From Rhyzopertha dominica (lineage: Eukaryota; Arthropoda; Insecta; Coleoptera; Bostrichidae): DNA of 64,000 nt. The DNA lies in assembly GCA_025024175.1 (NCBI GenBank), contig QCXZ01000137.1, positions 27,829,327 to 27,893,326 on the forward strand, in the 5' to 3' direction. This document shows, in pieces, positions 45,351-58,000 of this stretch (position 1 is its first letter; every line of letters begins with the position of its first letter). The translations under genes were made by a program, and so were the position numbers. The notes under the pieces were generated by a model that saw only the letters and a list, made by a program, of their open reading frames with translations, did no database searches and was not told where the DNA came from.

Positions 45351-47651
45351 GCATCAGTAATAGCAAGTTACATTCGCAGACAAGCCTTTGATGACTATTT
45401 ACTAATCTAGCTAATAAAAGTGCACCTAATAGTTCCAGACGAGGAATAGTCAAAGGTTTTAAAGGGGATACTTTAGCTTTTGCACAAACTAAATGAGAAT
45501 AAATAGAAGTATCTGAATTTATTGTTCTCATATAAATACATGCACAATAAGCATCTTGAGATGCATCACTAAATCCATGCAATTGAATAGACACGGGAGA
45601 ACTACAAAAAATCTGCCTCGGAATCTGCAAGCCATTTAATAGAATTAAGTTTTCACTAAAACGCAACCAAAGAGTCTTAATTTCATCAGGAACATTGTCA
45701 TCCCAATCGGATTTCAACATCCACAACATTTGAATCATTATTTTTGCCAGTATGATACATGCGCAGAGTAATCCAAGGGGATCATATAACTTTGAAATAG
45801 TTGATAAAATACTACGTTTAGTGCAATGAAGATTTGAAGGAATATCTACGTGGTAAGTTAAAGAATTTGTATTACAATTCCATTGAATACCTAAAGTCTT
45901 TACCTATTCATTTTCACTAAAACGTAAAACACTAACTTTATCTGAATCATCTCTTAGATGTTCTAACATGCTTGGGTAATTACTAATCCATTTTCTCAAA
46001 GAAAAACCAAATGACTTTAAAGTTGCTGAAATCTCTTTACATACAGAAATTGCATCTTCTTCAGATGAGAATCCAGTGATTAGATCATCCATATAGAAGT
46101 CATAACCGATTCTAGCTGAAGCAGAAGGATATGTTGATTTACTATTAATAGCCACTTGCTTAAGGCAACGGACTGCTAAATAAGGGGCAGATGCTGTGCC
46201 ATAGACTACTGTATTTAGCTCATAAGCTGAAACAGAACTTTCAGCATTACTTCTCCAGACGATTCGTTGTAATGGACGATCGTCAGGATGAATTAATATC
46301 TGCCTATACATTTTTTCAATGTCTGCACAGACTACAACATTGTGCTGTCTAAATCTTATTAGAATAGCAAAGAAGTCATTTAAAAGTTGAGGTCTCACAT
46401 GTTGAAGATCATTCAAAGATACACCACTTGTAGTTGGTGCTGACCCGTTAAAAACAACACACAATTTGGTTGTAAGACTTGCATCCCTAATTACACAATG
46501 ATGAGGTAAGTAATATGTACTTTGGGTTTTATCATTTTCATGATTTATTTTGGACATATGTCCTAAAGGTTCATATTCTTCGAGGAATTTTGTATATTGA
46601 GATCGCAAAGAAGGACTTCTTTGAAGCTTATGCTCCAGACTTAATAATTGTTTAACAGCAGAGTTTTGGGAATCGCCTAGACGTGTACGAGACTCTTTTA
46701 ATGGAATTCTCACCACAAATCTACCATTATCGTTACGTGAGTAAGTATTTTTAAAGTAATTCTCACATTCGATATCTTTATCGCGCTTACGAGAATAACT
46801 ACTATTAATAGTTTCTAGAAATTCTGCCCGAAACTTTAAAAACTGTTGAAATTCAGCTAAGGTAGGAACTTCTTTATTTGAAGTTCTTTGACGTTCCCAT
46901 TCCATAACAGTGGTTTTATCTAGCTTTGTAGATATCAAATAAATTAATAATGAATCCCATTTATCTGTAGGTTCACCTAATGTACTTAAACATTTCAAAT
47001 GCTCAAAGACATTGTCGATTAGGTACCTCAAGCTAGAAGCTGATTCTCGTGTTATGTGTTCTAAATTGAATAAGGAACGAACATGATTAAACACAAGCAG
47101 ACGTTTGCTGTCAAATCGATTACACAATGCTTCCCATGCAATTTTATAGTTTTCTGCTGAGAATTCTAAAGTTTGAATAATTTTTAATGGTTCGCCTTTT
47201 AATGTGGCCTTTAAATAGTGAAATTTCATGACAGAACTCAATGACGAACTAGTTTCATTGAGTGACATAAATGTGTCTTTGAATTCTAGCCATTTATTAA
47301 TATCTCCATCAAGGATGGGAAGATTAATTGTAGGCAATTTTACATTTTGCAGTGAATTGTAATTGTTATTGTCAGCAATAGAATTGTTAGAAATAGAATT
47401 GGCATTTTCATTACAATTAGCTGTTACCTGTGGACATACAGATTGAGATGCAAGAATAGTTGGAGGTTGAGGCTGTAACTGACACAGTAGTAGTTTTGCT
47501 GAAGACAACATCTCCCAAAACTTATACGTAAATTGATCTCTTTCTTGGTATTCTTCTTCTAATTTATCTGCTTCAGAGATGGCTTCCATTTCATCCTTTC
47601 AAACTCCAAGATAACCTGTTCAAAATTTTTAAGCCTGCATTTCAAATCCAT
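45322..47651 (-). pseudogene. BEL element C Gag-RT-RNase H fusion, protease deleted
   Basis: Gag probably began at ATG 47649-47651 (MDLKCRLKNF…), with a one- or two-base frameshift near 47595; the long frame is open from 47589 to a stop at 45904-45906. It has the DUF1759 core (residues about 85-230). At about residue 270 (near 46780) it joins in frame to the region upstream of reverse transcriptase (NDNGRFVVRIPL), so about 350 codons with the zinc knuckles and protease are missing compared with D. Reverse transcriptase shows D423 in VVCADIEKMY and YMDD at residues 499-502. After the single in-frame stop the same frame continues through PLGLL into RNase H (LHGFSDASQDAY, PRLELLGALL) until a frameshift near 45350. 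Confidence 0.87.
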
Positions 47652-47682
47652 AATAGTTTTGTCCGTTACTGTTGCTCCATTA

Positions 47683-47699
47683 GCCGGCTCGAAGGACCA
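47683..47699 (-). promoter_or_regulatory. Primer-binding site of element C (tRNA-Tyr)
   Basis: Minus strand TGGTCCTTCGAGCCGGC, two bases inside the 5' LTR, complementary to the tRNA-Tyr 3' end. Confidence 0.8.
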
Positions 47700-47701
47700 A
47701 A

Positions 47702-47899
47702 TGATATTGCGGTAGAGTGGACTGTATTAATCTTAGGTGTGGATTAATGGATCTTGATGGCAGTAACTCTTTTAATAACTATTTTTATACAATCTATTCA
47801 AACTGACAAGAAAATGACAATAATAGACAATGTTTTTTTTAATATCTAGTTCCTTAGACAACCTGAGCAAATGCTCACTACTTTTAATAAATTCAAACA
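47702..47899 (-). repeat. 5' LTR of BEL element C
   Basis: Partner of 43286-43483, differing by two substitutions. Confidence 0.93.
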
Positions 47900-47904
47900 C
47901 TCAC

Positions 47905-48171
47905 TGTCATATTGCCATATTGTTTCCAAAAAAAATTGAAGAGGAGCTTACTACTAACACTGTTGAGACTCATAATAATTTGACCTTTGGACCTAGCGTC
48001 ACAAATGGCTGTTCTAAGCGCCAAATCACTTCTTTTTATGAACAGAACCCACACTTTTCTACACTCCTGATTTTTCTTTTTGGCAAAAAAAATAATCTAA
48101 AACCAGTCTCTGATCCATTCTTACAGTTGGGAATGAAATTACCTGGCATTTTAGTAACTTCAGTTTACTAG
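47905..48171 (+). pseudogene. Unassigned open frame, perhaps hAT transposase debris
   Basis: The frame downstream of the element C TSD encodes CSKRQITSFYEQNP followed by KKNNLKPVSDPFL and LPG. The order (S..ITSF, then a P-S/F…V…P.F…LPG block) loosely recalls the start of BED-finger hAT transposases. The similarity is weak and no DNA-binding finger or catalytic region follows, so this is a tentative call. Confidence 0.2.
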
Positions 48172-48375
48172 ACTGCTGCAGCCGCTGCCATATTGTCTCC
48201 ACTTACTAGGTAATATACATTGACGGTACCATCTATATACAGAAACAATATAGAATTGACTACAGTCACTATAAATATATTACAGTATCACAATTAATAG
48301 CCATCCATTTTAGAGCAAAATAGTAGCGGGAAATTTAAATGGGGGTGGGAACAAAACTATCAAGCTTAATATAAC

Positions 48376-49420
48376 TTCAAACAAACCGGATATAATAATT
48401 AAAAACACTCAAGATAAAATTCGCTTAATAATAAATGTAGCAATGGCATCCAACGGAACAATAAATGAAAAAGAGGCAGAGAAAATACTAAAATATCGAG
48501 ACCTGCAAATAGAGATACCAAGAATGTGGGGGCTAAAAACATCAATTATTCGTGTCATAAATAGGTGCCGCTGGATCCATAAACAGAAGTCAATGAGTGG
48601 CTAAAAAATATTATATATTATATAAAAATATTAGGCAATTAGAAAAAGTAACTACCAACCCACCTAGCAAACAGCAGATGGCAGAATTTGTGGGCGATGC
48701 TACTATAAGCATACCGGACAGAAAAACAATAACTCATATAGAGCACTAGAAGGAACAATCAGGAAACTTATAGCTGAAAGGCAGCAGGAGTGGATCACAT
48801 CCATAACTTTTGGTACCAAACAATTAAATGTACTCATGACACACTTAGAGAAACCATAACCAAGGATTAGAACACATATACAAAAAAATAGGCAAAATAC
48901 AAAATAATAACTTTACTCATCACACAGAAAATTGATGACCACTTTCGTAAATATGGCATCATGGCAGAAGAGCAAAAGAGGTGCAGAAAAAAGGCAAGGT
49001 TGTAAAAAGCAACTGATAATATATAGTGTTTTTTACAACAAGCACGGAAACAACGATGAAATTTATACACCTGCCATATAGATTTTAAAAAGGCATTTGA
49101 CTTAGTCCCGTATAGCTGGATTAAACGAGTACTCGACATATATATAACACCGAACACAATCATACAATTCCTCACTCATACAAACACACACAAACATATA
49201 TACAGAAGAAATACTAATCCGAAGAAGTATCGTCCAAGGCGACTCGTTTAGTGCCCTCGGGTTTTATCCCACTATCAAAAGTAATCAACAGAACAACATA
49301 CTGCTTTCACACTGAAAGTAAAACAAAGACATACGGTAAACCATTTGATGTACATTGATGATATTAAGCTGTACGGCTCGGCCTCCTGAAAGACAACCGT
49401 ACCATAAATACCATCTACAA
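48376..49420 (+). mobile_element. R4/Dong-like LINE debris, endonuclease and RT pieces in reversed order
   Basis: First comes a piece like the C-terminal restriction-like endonuclease of R2/R4-type LINEs (KPDIII…, EAEKILKYRDLQIEIPRMW, 48376-48560). Then reverse-transcriptase pieces appear in scattered frames: a GVDHIHNFWY segment (about 48785-48830), KAFDLVPYSWIKRVL (about 49090-49140), QGDSF (about 49237-49252) and HLMYIDDIKLY with the catalytic YIDD (about 49340-49375). In an intact element the endonuclease follows the RT, so two truncated copies probably lie head to tail. Heavily mutated. Confidence 0.5.
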
Positions 49421-51729
49421 CAAATACCACAAAACGACGAAGTCAGACTATATACTGGGACGTTACACTAAACGCAGATAGAAAAGTTAGTTACGCACAT
49501 AATCGACCAGATATCACATACACAAACATTAAAGAGAAAAACACGATTAAGTACCGTCAGATAACAATATAAAACAGAAAGAAGGAGAAAAACTCGAGAT
49601 GGTCACACCGCTAGCTTTTGGAAGTAACGGCAAAATCCTTCATGAAAAAACTGAGTATCCAGCAATCCATCTACATAATCAAAACTTGTAATCTGGTTCG
49701 TAAATTTCTAGATTCAGATACATAATACCACATTCTACTTGGTACGTTTTCGCTAATAACTATAATAAGTATATTTCGAACGCTGCTGTAGTTCCGTAAG
49801 TATTTATTGAGCTATTTAATTAATGAAAAACCTACACACTTTGCATACTAAAGCATTGTACAAACTTCGTGCAATATGAAGCCTACAGAATTTGAGTTTC
49901 AGGTTTTGCCATTTAGGTGAAAAAAGCTTAATTTTCAAACATACTGGGATAAATGATCCTATGTGAATCTCATATGCTGATGATATGCTATCTTATAGTT
50001 CGCCTATCTCGGCGTTTCCAAGCAATTCAAACAATAAACATACATAATGCAGATAAGATGTAAATAGCAGGTTCGAGTCTAACAAAAAACAGTTTACCGT
50101 AAAAACTGAAAAAAGGGTACATGATGGTTCAGAATAGCGCTGCCTTTTGTGATGTTACCACCCTTATCATAACATCAAGCACAACCGCTGTCATACCCAT
50201 TTTGTCTTTTGACTCTCATATCCTCTCGCTGTTTTCTCTCTTACTTAATTTGGGTAAGTACATACAGAAATCTCTCTATTTTACTATACCTTTTGCAGTC
50301 CATTTAATATGTGTATAATATTCTGCTTTTGTTTTTTTTTGTGTTATTCTAAACACATTAATTCAAACAATTTTTTTCTAATTTATTCATATTTAGGTTA
50401 CGCTGTGCTATTTAGTAGGTTAGTATAGAAACTAGTCTAGAAACATATATGCCAGACATTTACAAAGTGCGTTGTGGTTTGATGTAATCTTGTTTTGAAT
50501 TGATTGAGTGTTACCTAATTCATTGGTTGGTTGTATACGAGTATAACAGTTTTACGGTCACAATTGATTGTTCCTTCCCATTATCATTGGTAAAACATAA
50601 AATCCTAGTTGTATTAGGCACTTTTGACGTTCATAGTAAACGTCTGCTGAAAGTTAACTTAAAAATTTTTCTATCCTTTTTCTTTTAGCCAGTTTTATTC
50701 CCTAGCGCGATTGCATTATTTTATCTGTTCGTATAAGATATTGAGATTTTTTTGTTGCAAATTGTCACTAAAACGGATTTATACAGAAATAAAGAAAATC
50801 ATACATCTTGGTAAGTTCACTCTCAGCACCGATATACCCAGCTAGGAGCTGTAACTGCTTCAGTGTTCGGAGGGCCTGGATTAGTAATCGTATTAAAATA
50901 TAAGCAGGCTATTAGCAGTTAGTGACTATAAAGCGGAGATTACTCAATTACTCTGTATGCTTTCAGATATCTGCCTACAAAGCGCATTTACTTCGAGCTA
51001 ACACGACTTTACCCCTCTTGGCAGCACTGCAATAAAGTTTTGATGGTTAACATTAACCGTGCTTTCCTGTGGTAACAATACAAAGAACAAATCTCATATA
51101 CGTCTTTAACATGATGTCCTGCTGTAAGATATTCACATTAGAACACGTGCGAGTTTTACCCAGGCAGATAAAGTTGTTTCGGATGTACAACATGTGCACA
51201 AAGGATATACGGACGAATGGCTATGAATAGTAAATTAATGCGTGCGATCCATACAATGTGATCGTATCATTACAAGCAAGGCTGCTTTTCCATATAGGTA
51301 ATCAAAGAAGACAATGGACAAAGGTTCATTTATGTTTATATACATAAAGCCCTTCGAACCTGAATTTAATAGATTCATTTATACTTGTTGTTGTCATTAC
51401 CGTAGGCAACCGTAGGGTGGGATAAATAGAAACAAGATGGAAGCTGTCTAAAGTCTGGTCACTTAACAGAGATGTTGCAAACCAATTCACAAAAAAAAAT
51501 ATTATTTAATTATAATGTTTATTATAGATACCATTATTACATACTTCTGAACTTAAATTACTTATAGTGGCGCTATAAATGGGCAATACAGAAGTGAATA
51601 TTCTTGAACTTACCCGCGTGCCATAATAAAAGAAACTGAATAAATTACATACTGCCACTTAATTAAGTGTTATATAGTTTATTTTGTACGTATCTTCGTC
51701 AATTTTACGAAAATGTTTTGTTCTTATAT
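49421..51729. other. AT-rich non-coding stretch
   Basis: Only short open frames without recognisable domains. A faint RPDIT segment near 49505 may be more LINE debris. Confidence 0.45.
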
Positions 51730-52529
51730 GTTATTACTTGTGTTCAAAGACAAAGGTGGCTCCCTTAAAATCACTAACTGTGCCCAAGCTTGAATTATGT
51801 GGAGCTTTGCTTCTCGTGCGATTACTTACCAAGGTAAAAGCTGCTATGACTACCTCCTTCAGCAAAACACATCTATGGTGTGATTCAAAGGTGTGCTTAG
51901 CATGGATTCAAACTCCTCCAAACAAACTACAGGTATTTGTCCAAAACATGGTTGCGCAAATACAAGAGCTAACCAACCCTGATGATTGGTGTTACATTCA
52001 AACATCACAAAATCCTGCACATTTGCTTTCGCGAGCGGAACATCCACAAGCACTTGCAGACCCTAAGTTGTAGTGGCACGGGCCTGATTGGCTTATCGAA
52101 CATAAATCAAATTGGCTTTGCAGTTCCTTTAAATCCATTGATGACATACAAGAACTTAGAAAGCAGAAAGTAATTCTTTCAGCATTTCAAACTCAGCCAA
52201 TTTTTGACATTCATAAATTTTCTAAGTTGACCAAACTTCAACGTGTTACGGCATATGTTCATCGTCTCGTTTTCAATTGCAAATCACAGCCGGTCAACAG
52301 AAGAAAAGGTCCTTTAACCTCGGAAGAGCTTACAAGTTCATTGTATTTTCTTGTCAGAATTGCACAAAAGGAGAGCTTCCCAGAGGAACTTCACGCCTTA
52401 AAGAGAAACAAACCTATTGAGAAGAAATCCAAATTACATTCGCTAAACCCCTTTTTGGATGCCAAAGGAATCATTCGAGTAGGAGGGCGGTTGCAATTAT
52501 CTTCATTGAATTTTGACACAACACATTAA
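51730..52529 (+). pseudogene. Solo BEL/Pao fragment: RNase H to integrase N-terminus
   Basis: One continuous frame (with a single TAG at 52071-52073) encodes CSKTKVAPLKSLTVPKLELC, WCDSKVCLAWI, NPAHLLSR, WHGPDWL, KLQRVTAYVHRL and NPFLDAKGIIRVGGRL. These match the RNase H, linker and integrase-entry parts of a BEL polyprotein. No LTR, PBS or flanking domain is found, so it is an internal piece left after deletion. It differs clearly from elements A-D, suggesting another BEL family. Confidence 0.85.
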
Positions 52530-53065
52530 TATAATAAATACATTTAAGTAAGTAACACGGTGTGCAATTAAAAAAAAATAAGTTGGAACCGTAACTTTTT
52601 GACTAATTTAGAAAAAGCATTGAAATGTACACAAAAAGTGCTTTGGGAATGTTTTTACAGAAATTCAAGGTTTCCAACATGAAAAAAGTTGCATATTACA
52701 TATACAGTTTTTTAAGTCACTCTGTATCTCCGATACTACGACTACTTATCTATGAGATGAATGTTTAGCTTCGTCCACTAAGGATGTCGAACAAACGATT
52801 CGGAAGAGTCTCTGTTTTTGCCGGCGGATTTAACGGATTGCCGATAGGTGGCGCCCCATGTCAAGTGTATAATTTTGTAATAAGTTAAGCCCAATGTGAC
52901 AGAATTTCCTCTTTACTGGTTAAGAGTTAGGTTTTATTTTCATTTCAATTTATAAAATTACAAATATTAACCATTCTGTTTATCGCCATAAGTATATATT
53001 ACCCTATAATAATAATTTTTAACGTAACACAAGAATTAAGAAGCTATATATGTACTACCATTTAT
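52530..53065. other. Non-coding stretch
   Basis: No gene. AGGTGGCGCC at 52846-52855 resembles a CTCF core but is weaker than the site at 29031. Confidence 0.4.
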
Positions 53066-54096
53066 TTGTCTATCTGCTCTAAACGTCCTTTAATTTCGGC
53101 AAATCGAATGTTAAACAACGAATTTAGCAAAACTCAAACTACGATAAGCTCAAAAACACTCGGTAAACTAAATTTTAAAAAATTAGCATCTAACCTTATC
53201 CGTGTTGCAACCAGAGCTAGGCTAAGTACACAAAAAATGTACTAAAAGTACCAAGCACAAAGTACTACGTATAATTCTCTACAAAGTCCAAAGTACAGAG
53301 TACTACCATAATTTTAGGTACCTACTTAAGTAAAAGTGCTGGAATACAAGTACTTGAACTTTCCAAGTGTTTTATCCGAGTACAATAATAATTTAAAACT
53401 TTTACGACTTAAAGGTGCNAGCTATTTAATTATTTATTTTTTGTAAAATGCAACAGAATACAGGAGATATGCAAACGAATCCAATTTTCTTGTTTTTAAA
53501 AAAATTATATTAATTAAAAAATCAGTCCTTCATGTGGCCTGTCCCCTGTTCTTGTAGATTTAAAGATCCAATCTAAGTCCTTAGCTAGCTTTCATGCTGA
53601 CTAATTTCTCGAAATTTTCATCACTTAGGGTATATCGTCGAGGGCTGTTTACGATAAGATGCATAATATACGAAGACTTTCACCTGGAGCTGATCTTCCT
53701 TCGAAGATATGTGTTGTAGCGAATAAAGAGTTTTCTGATAATAGGGTAATCGCCGAGCATATTCAAATTGCTTCTCTTATCATCTAGGAATTTGTAAAGT
53801 TCCAGTTCAATTTTCGGCGTTTTTAGGTTTTTAGACTCAGTGCTGCTACTGTGCTACTGTAACTACTCGTAACCGTACCGTATCGCACTAACCAGTGCAC
53901 AGCCGTTGCCGGAATACTGTGAGCTGAACTGAATAACATATTCCTATGTCACATCCTTCCATTGCATGACGATTATTATATGTTTCACTCGGAATAAGAG
54001 GATAAAAGAATATAGAAAAGTGTAAAAATCTTACACTTGTAGGTTGCCGCTATTTAACGGTGACATTTGAAACTTTATCATCCTCTTTCTAAAACA
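53066..54096 (-). mobile_element. Broken third copy of the CAGTGGCGGCTC hAT-like family
   Basis: 53066-53211 matches, in inverse, the part of copy 1 at about 15490-15640. 53913-54096 matches in inverse about 15310-15475 (shared text such as ATAACATATTCCTATGTCAC). The two pieces are in the right order and separated by the insertion listed at 53212-53904. Both termini are lost. Divergence is clearly higher than between copies 1 and 2. Confidence 0.65.
53212..53904. repeat. AGTAC-rich hAT-like insertion inside the third copy
   Basis: It starts CAGAGCTAGGCTAAGTAC and is dense in AAGTAC, AGTACT and GTACTT, a composition typical of certain hAT MITEs. GTTGCAAC (53204-53211) and GTTGCCGG (53905-53912) may be an 8-bp TSD with three changes. 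The right terminus does not show a clean inverse of the left one. Confidence 0.4.
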
Positions 54097-54517
54097 GTAC
54101 CATAGCAAAGACCGTTATCCTTTTAAGTGTAATTATGATTGATGGCATATGAGAATGGGGCGAGCTCTAGATATTATACCCCAAAATAATCATTTTTAAA
54201 TCTTTCCAATTCTTACGCTGTTCCTTTGTCCACATTTTCAATATCTCCTAAATCAGAGCCGCTGTCCTCTTCCTCGACATTAATGAATAACGGTGCTACT
54301 CATCAATTATTCGCACCCACTGCACCAAGTTAATCAGTTGCTTGACGTGCCGGACAACTGAACACCAGCGTTCGGAGGTGCACTCCTCCAGAGCATGTGC
54401 CCACGTGGCCCACACATCTGCTTCGGAATTGGCTTTTCGCCAATGTGTTTATCATAATATTGCTTTGCCTATAAACAACATTCCATCAGCCTAGGGTACA
54501 AACAACAATTAACATGT
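54097..54517. other. Non-coding stretch before element D
   Basis: No gene or repeat recognised. It ends with CATGT, the left TSD of element D. Confidence 0.45.
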
Positions 54518-54782
54518 TGTTAGACTTACGTCGTTTAATTCGACCTGCAAATATGATCTTGCAAATCAGCGAATAAACGTTGTGTATTTTTCACTGTTTT
54601 TATTGCCTCCACGATACAAAATTACAGGTGTTCAAGGCTTGGCTGTTCATCTTACCACGAGCACCGAATCTAATGTCATGCCATCTGTCTATCACTTCCG
54701 GAACGACCGGATCAACGCATACACGCGCGTGCGCCACAACCGAACCCACGTTGCCGGATCGCACATAAAGTAGGCAACAACA
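54518..54782 (-). repeat. 3' LTR of BEL element D
   Basis: 265 bp. On the minus strand an AATAAA polyadenylation signal occurs (plus strand TTTATT at about 54599-54604). Confidence 0.95.
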
Positions 54783-55021
54783 TGCCGCCAGCCTTGAAAA
54801 TATTAATTTTCAACAAGAAATACATAAAACTGAATATGCATGCATACATTTTAAAGAAATAACTAAATACATATTACAACATGTTAAACAAAGGTAAACT
54901 CGACAAGTGAAATGAATATTCTTGATTAAACGTCATGAATTAAGTAAGTTTGTGCTTCGTCTCGTCCAAAAGAAGTCCAGTCCACAGGTAAGTATTAATC
55001 TAATTAACGCTGTTCATATGA

Positions 55022-58000
55022 TTATTCAATCGGCAATACGCTAACCTTCGACGCACACCGTTTCACTGTTCCAGCTTGGGTTCTGACACTAACAACCCGC
55101 ACTATGTTGTCGGCACCAGGATGTAGCTCTACGATCCTCCCCAAACGCCAACGTTGAGCAGGTACGTTGTCTTCCTTCAGCAGAACCAAGGCTCCTACCC
55201 TGAGAAGGTCATCGGCTTGTCCTTTAGTCTTCCACTTTGGACGGTTTTGGAGAGAGGTGAGATATTCATTGGACCATCGCTGCCAAAAATGGTGAGTCAT
55301 CAATCGCATGCGTTGGTACAGCTTGATTCGGTTAAACGGTATGTCCTCAGGAATATTCTCCGGAATGGCAGTCACTGCACCACCCACCAAGAAGTGTCCA
55401 GGGGTTAAAGCGGTTAGATCATTAGGATCCATGGATAAGGGTACTAAAGGGCGAGAGTTAAGGACACCCTCTATTTGACACAAGACCGTGTAAAAATGTT
55501 CATAATTTAAATGTGTATCACCCAAGACTCTAATTAAATGTGTTTTCGCAGACTTTATTGCTGCCTCCCATAATCCTCCGAAATTTGGGGATCTAGGTGG
55601 GATGAATTTCCAATCAATCTGGGATTTTAAAAGAAAGTCTCTAATTTCACCTTCAGTGACCATCTTATTTATCAAATTTATATATTTAAGCAGTTCATTT
55701 TTTGCCCCAATGAAGTTAGTGGCATTGTCAGAATAAATTACTTTACAACAACCTCTGCGAGCAGCAAAACGTTTTAGTGCATTTAAAAATCCTTCAGTCG
55801 TTAAGTCACTCGCTAACTCCAAATGAATTGCCTTCGTGGCAAAACACACAAATAAACATACATAGCACTTTACTAATTGTTTAGATCTTAGTACGCCGTC
55901 TCTTATCAGAATCGGCCCTGCAAAGTCAACTCCAACAGTTAAGAAGGCACGTGTTGGCATTAGTCTAGAGGAAGGTAAGTCACCCATTAAAGGATAGAAT
56001 ATTCGGGGTTTGGTTTTATAACAAGTAACACATGTATGCAAGACCTTTTTTACAGCATTTTTTCCATTTAAAGGCCAAAATTTGCACCGTACTGCAGCTA
56101 AAACATTTTGAACGCCAGCATGCAAATGACGTATGTGCTCGAAACGTATTATTAATTGAGTAAAAGCGTGATTTCCGGGTAACAAAAGTGGATGTTTTTT
56201 GTTGTATGATTCTCTGGAGTGTCCAATACGACCTCCGACTCTTATTAGGCCATCTGAGTCAGTAAACGGGTTTAAAGACAATAATCTGTTCGATTTAGGT
56301 AAAGATTTGCCCTCATTTAATTCTTTAATTTCAAAGCCAAAGTGTGAAGCTTGTACAATTTTTGTAAGAACCAGCATAGTATTTTCTAACTCACATGATT
56401 TTAAGTTACCAAAGTATTTGTATTCGTTACTGCCTTTAGCATTGTGTGCAAATCTAAGCACGTATGCAATCACTCTCTGTAAGCGAGACAAATCTGAAAA
56501 TCTTTCAAAAATGCTGTTATCTACTTCCACGGATACATTTGATAGAATGCTACGTTTCATTTCAAGTAAGCCTTCGTCAATGTCCATTATAGATTGATCA
56601 GGTAAGTAAGCAGGATTTTCGTCCGTCAGGAAACTTGGCCCGTGCCACCATAAAGTTGAATTCATTAACATGTCAGGATTAGCACCCCTCGAAACAATGT
56701 CCGCAGGATTCAATTCAGACCGTATGTGTCTCCATTCGTGCACCTCAGAGTGCTGTTGTATCACACTTACTCTGTTTGCTATAAAGCATTTCCATCTAGA
56801 AGGTTCTGCCTTCAGCCAATGCAGTACTATGGTACTGTCACACCAAAAGTTTCTTGAACTGAATGACATATTTAAAGCTTGCATAACCTTTTTCATAAGT
56901 AATGTTAGTAACACCGCACCGCATAATTCTAGGCGAGGTAGCGCAATTGTTTTTAAAGGTGCGATTCGGGACTTCGCGCAAAGTAATTTTGAATGATATT
57001 TGCCATTCGCGTCTCTGGTACGTATGTAAATCGCGGCACCGTACGCTCTTTCCGAGGCGTCGCAAAATCCATGTAATTCAGCACTTACAAAATTACGCGA
57101 TGTAACTTGTCTAGGAATTTTAATAAGGTTTATTTTTTGCAGTTGATATAAAAATTGTTTCCAGGCCGTATGTAAATTACTGGGGACAGATTCATCCCAA
57201 TCTATGTGAAGTTGCCAAAGTTCTTGCATAATCAGTTTCGCAATGACAATAGTAGGGTTTAAAAATCCAAGGGGATCGAATAATTTAGAAATTGCGGATA
57301 ATATCGTCCGTTTGGTTACAGGATTAGAAGTACTCAAATTCAATGAATAAACGAATGTATCTTCATTCGGATTCCACGATAATCCAAGGACGCTTTGTTC
57401 TTTAGTGTCGGAAATAATATATTTGGAATCAGTTAGGACATTGGACTCTGTAAAAACCGCGTTTACATTAGAACACCATTTTCGAAGTGGAAAACATGCG
57501 CGTTCTAATGTTTCTGTTACCTGTTGTTTAAGTAAAATAGCGTCTTCTACAGTTTCAGCTCCCGTCAACAAATCGTCCATGTAAAAATCATTTTTTATTA
57601 CCTCGGCTGCGTGTGGATACAAGTATTCTAAATCAATAGCTGCCTGATGTAAACATCTTACCGCCAAAAACGATGCTGGAGCCGTCCCGTAAGTAATTGT
57701 GTTTAAATAGTACTGTTTNAATTCATTTTCAGGTTTTTCGCGCCAAACGATTTTTTGATATTTCCTGTCCGTTTCGTCAACTAATACCTGCCGGTACATT
57801 TTCTCCACATCCGCGGTCAGTACTACGTTATGTTTTCTAAATTTCAATACTATTGAGTGAAGATCCCTTTGTATGACTGGTCCTACTCGTAAAACATCAT
57901 TTAAGCTTAAACCAGAACTTGTAGGACTCGAAGCATTAAACACTACGCGTAGCTTTGTGGTAGTACTGCTAGCCTTTATGACACCGTGATGCGGCAAATA

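Larger units (their letters stand above)
43286..47899 (-). mobile_element. BEL/Pao LTR retrotransposon C, young, lacking knuckles and protease
   Basis: The LTRs at 43286-43483 and 47702-47899 are 198 bp each with two differences. The TSD CTCAC is perfect (43281-43285 and 47900-47904). The PBS lies at 47683-47699. Minus-strand coding order is Gag, reverse transcriptase, RNase H and integrase, with Gag fused directly to reverse transcriptase. Despite near-identical LTRs the coding region has stops and frameshifts, so this copy probably moved with proteins supplied by another element. Confidence 0.94.

Noticed and set aside
49976..50000. CTGATGA words elsewhere (for example 49976, 18719, 32613) as further hammerheads
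   Set aside because: None is followed by a closing stem II and GAAA with matching stem I arms.
54580..54773. Repeated 62-63 codon frames with identical translations at 54580-54773 and 60520-60713
   Set aside because: They lie inside the two LTRs of element D and are identical because the LTRs are; the coding strand of the element is the other one.
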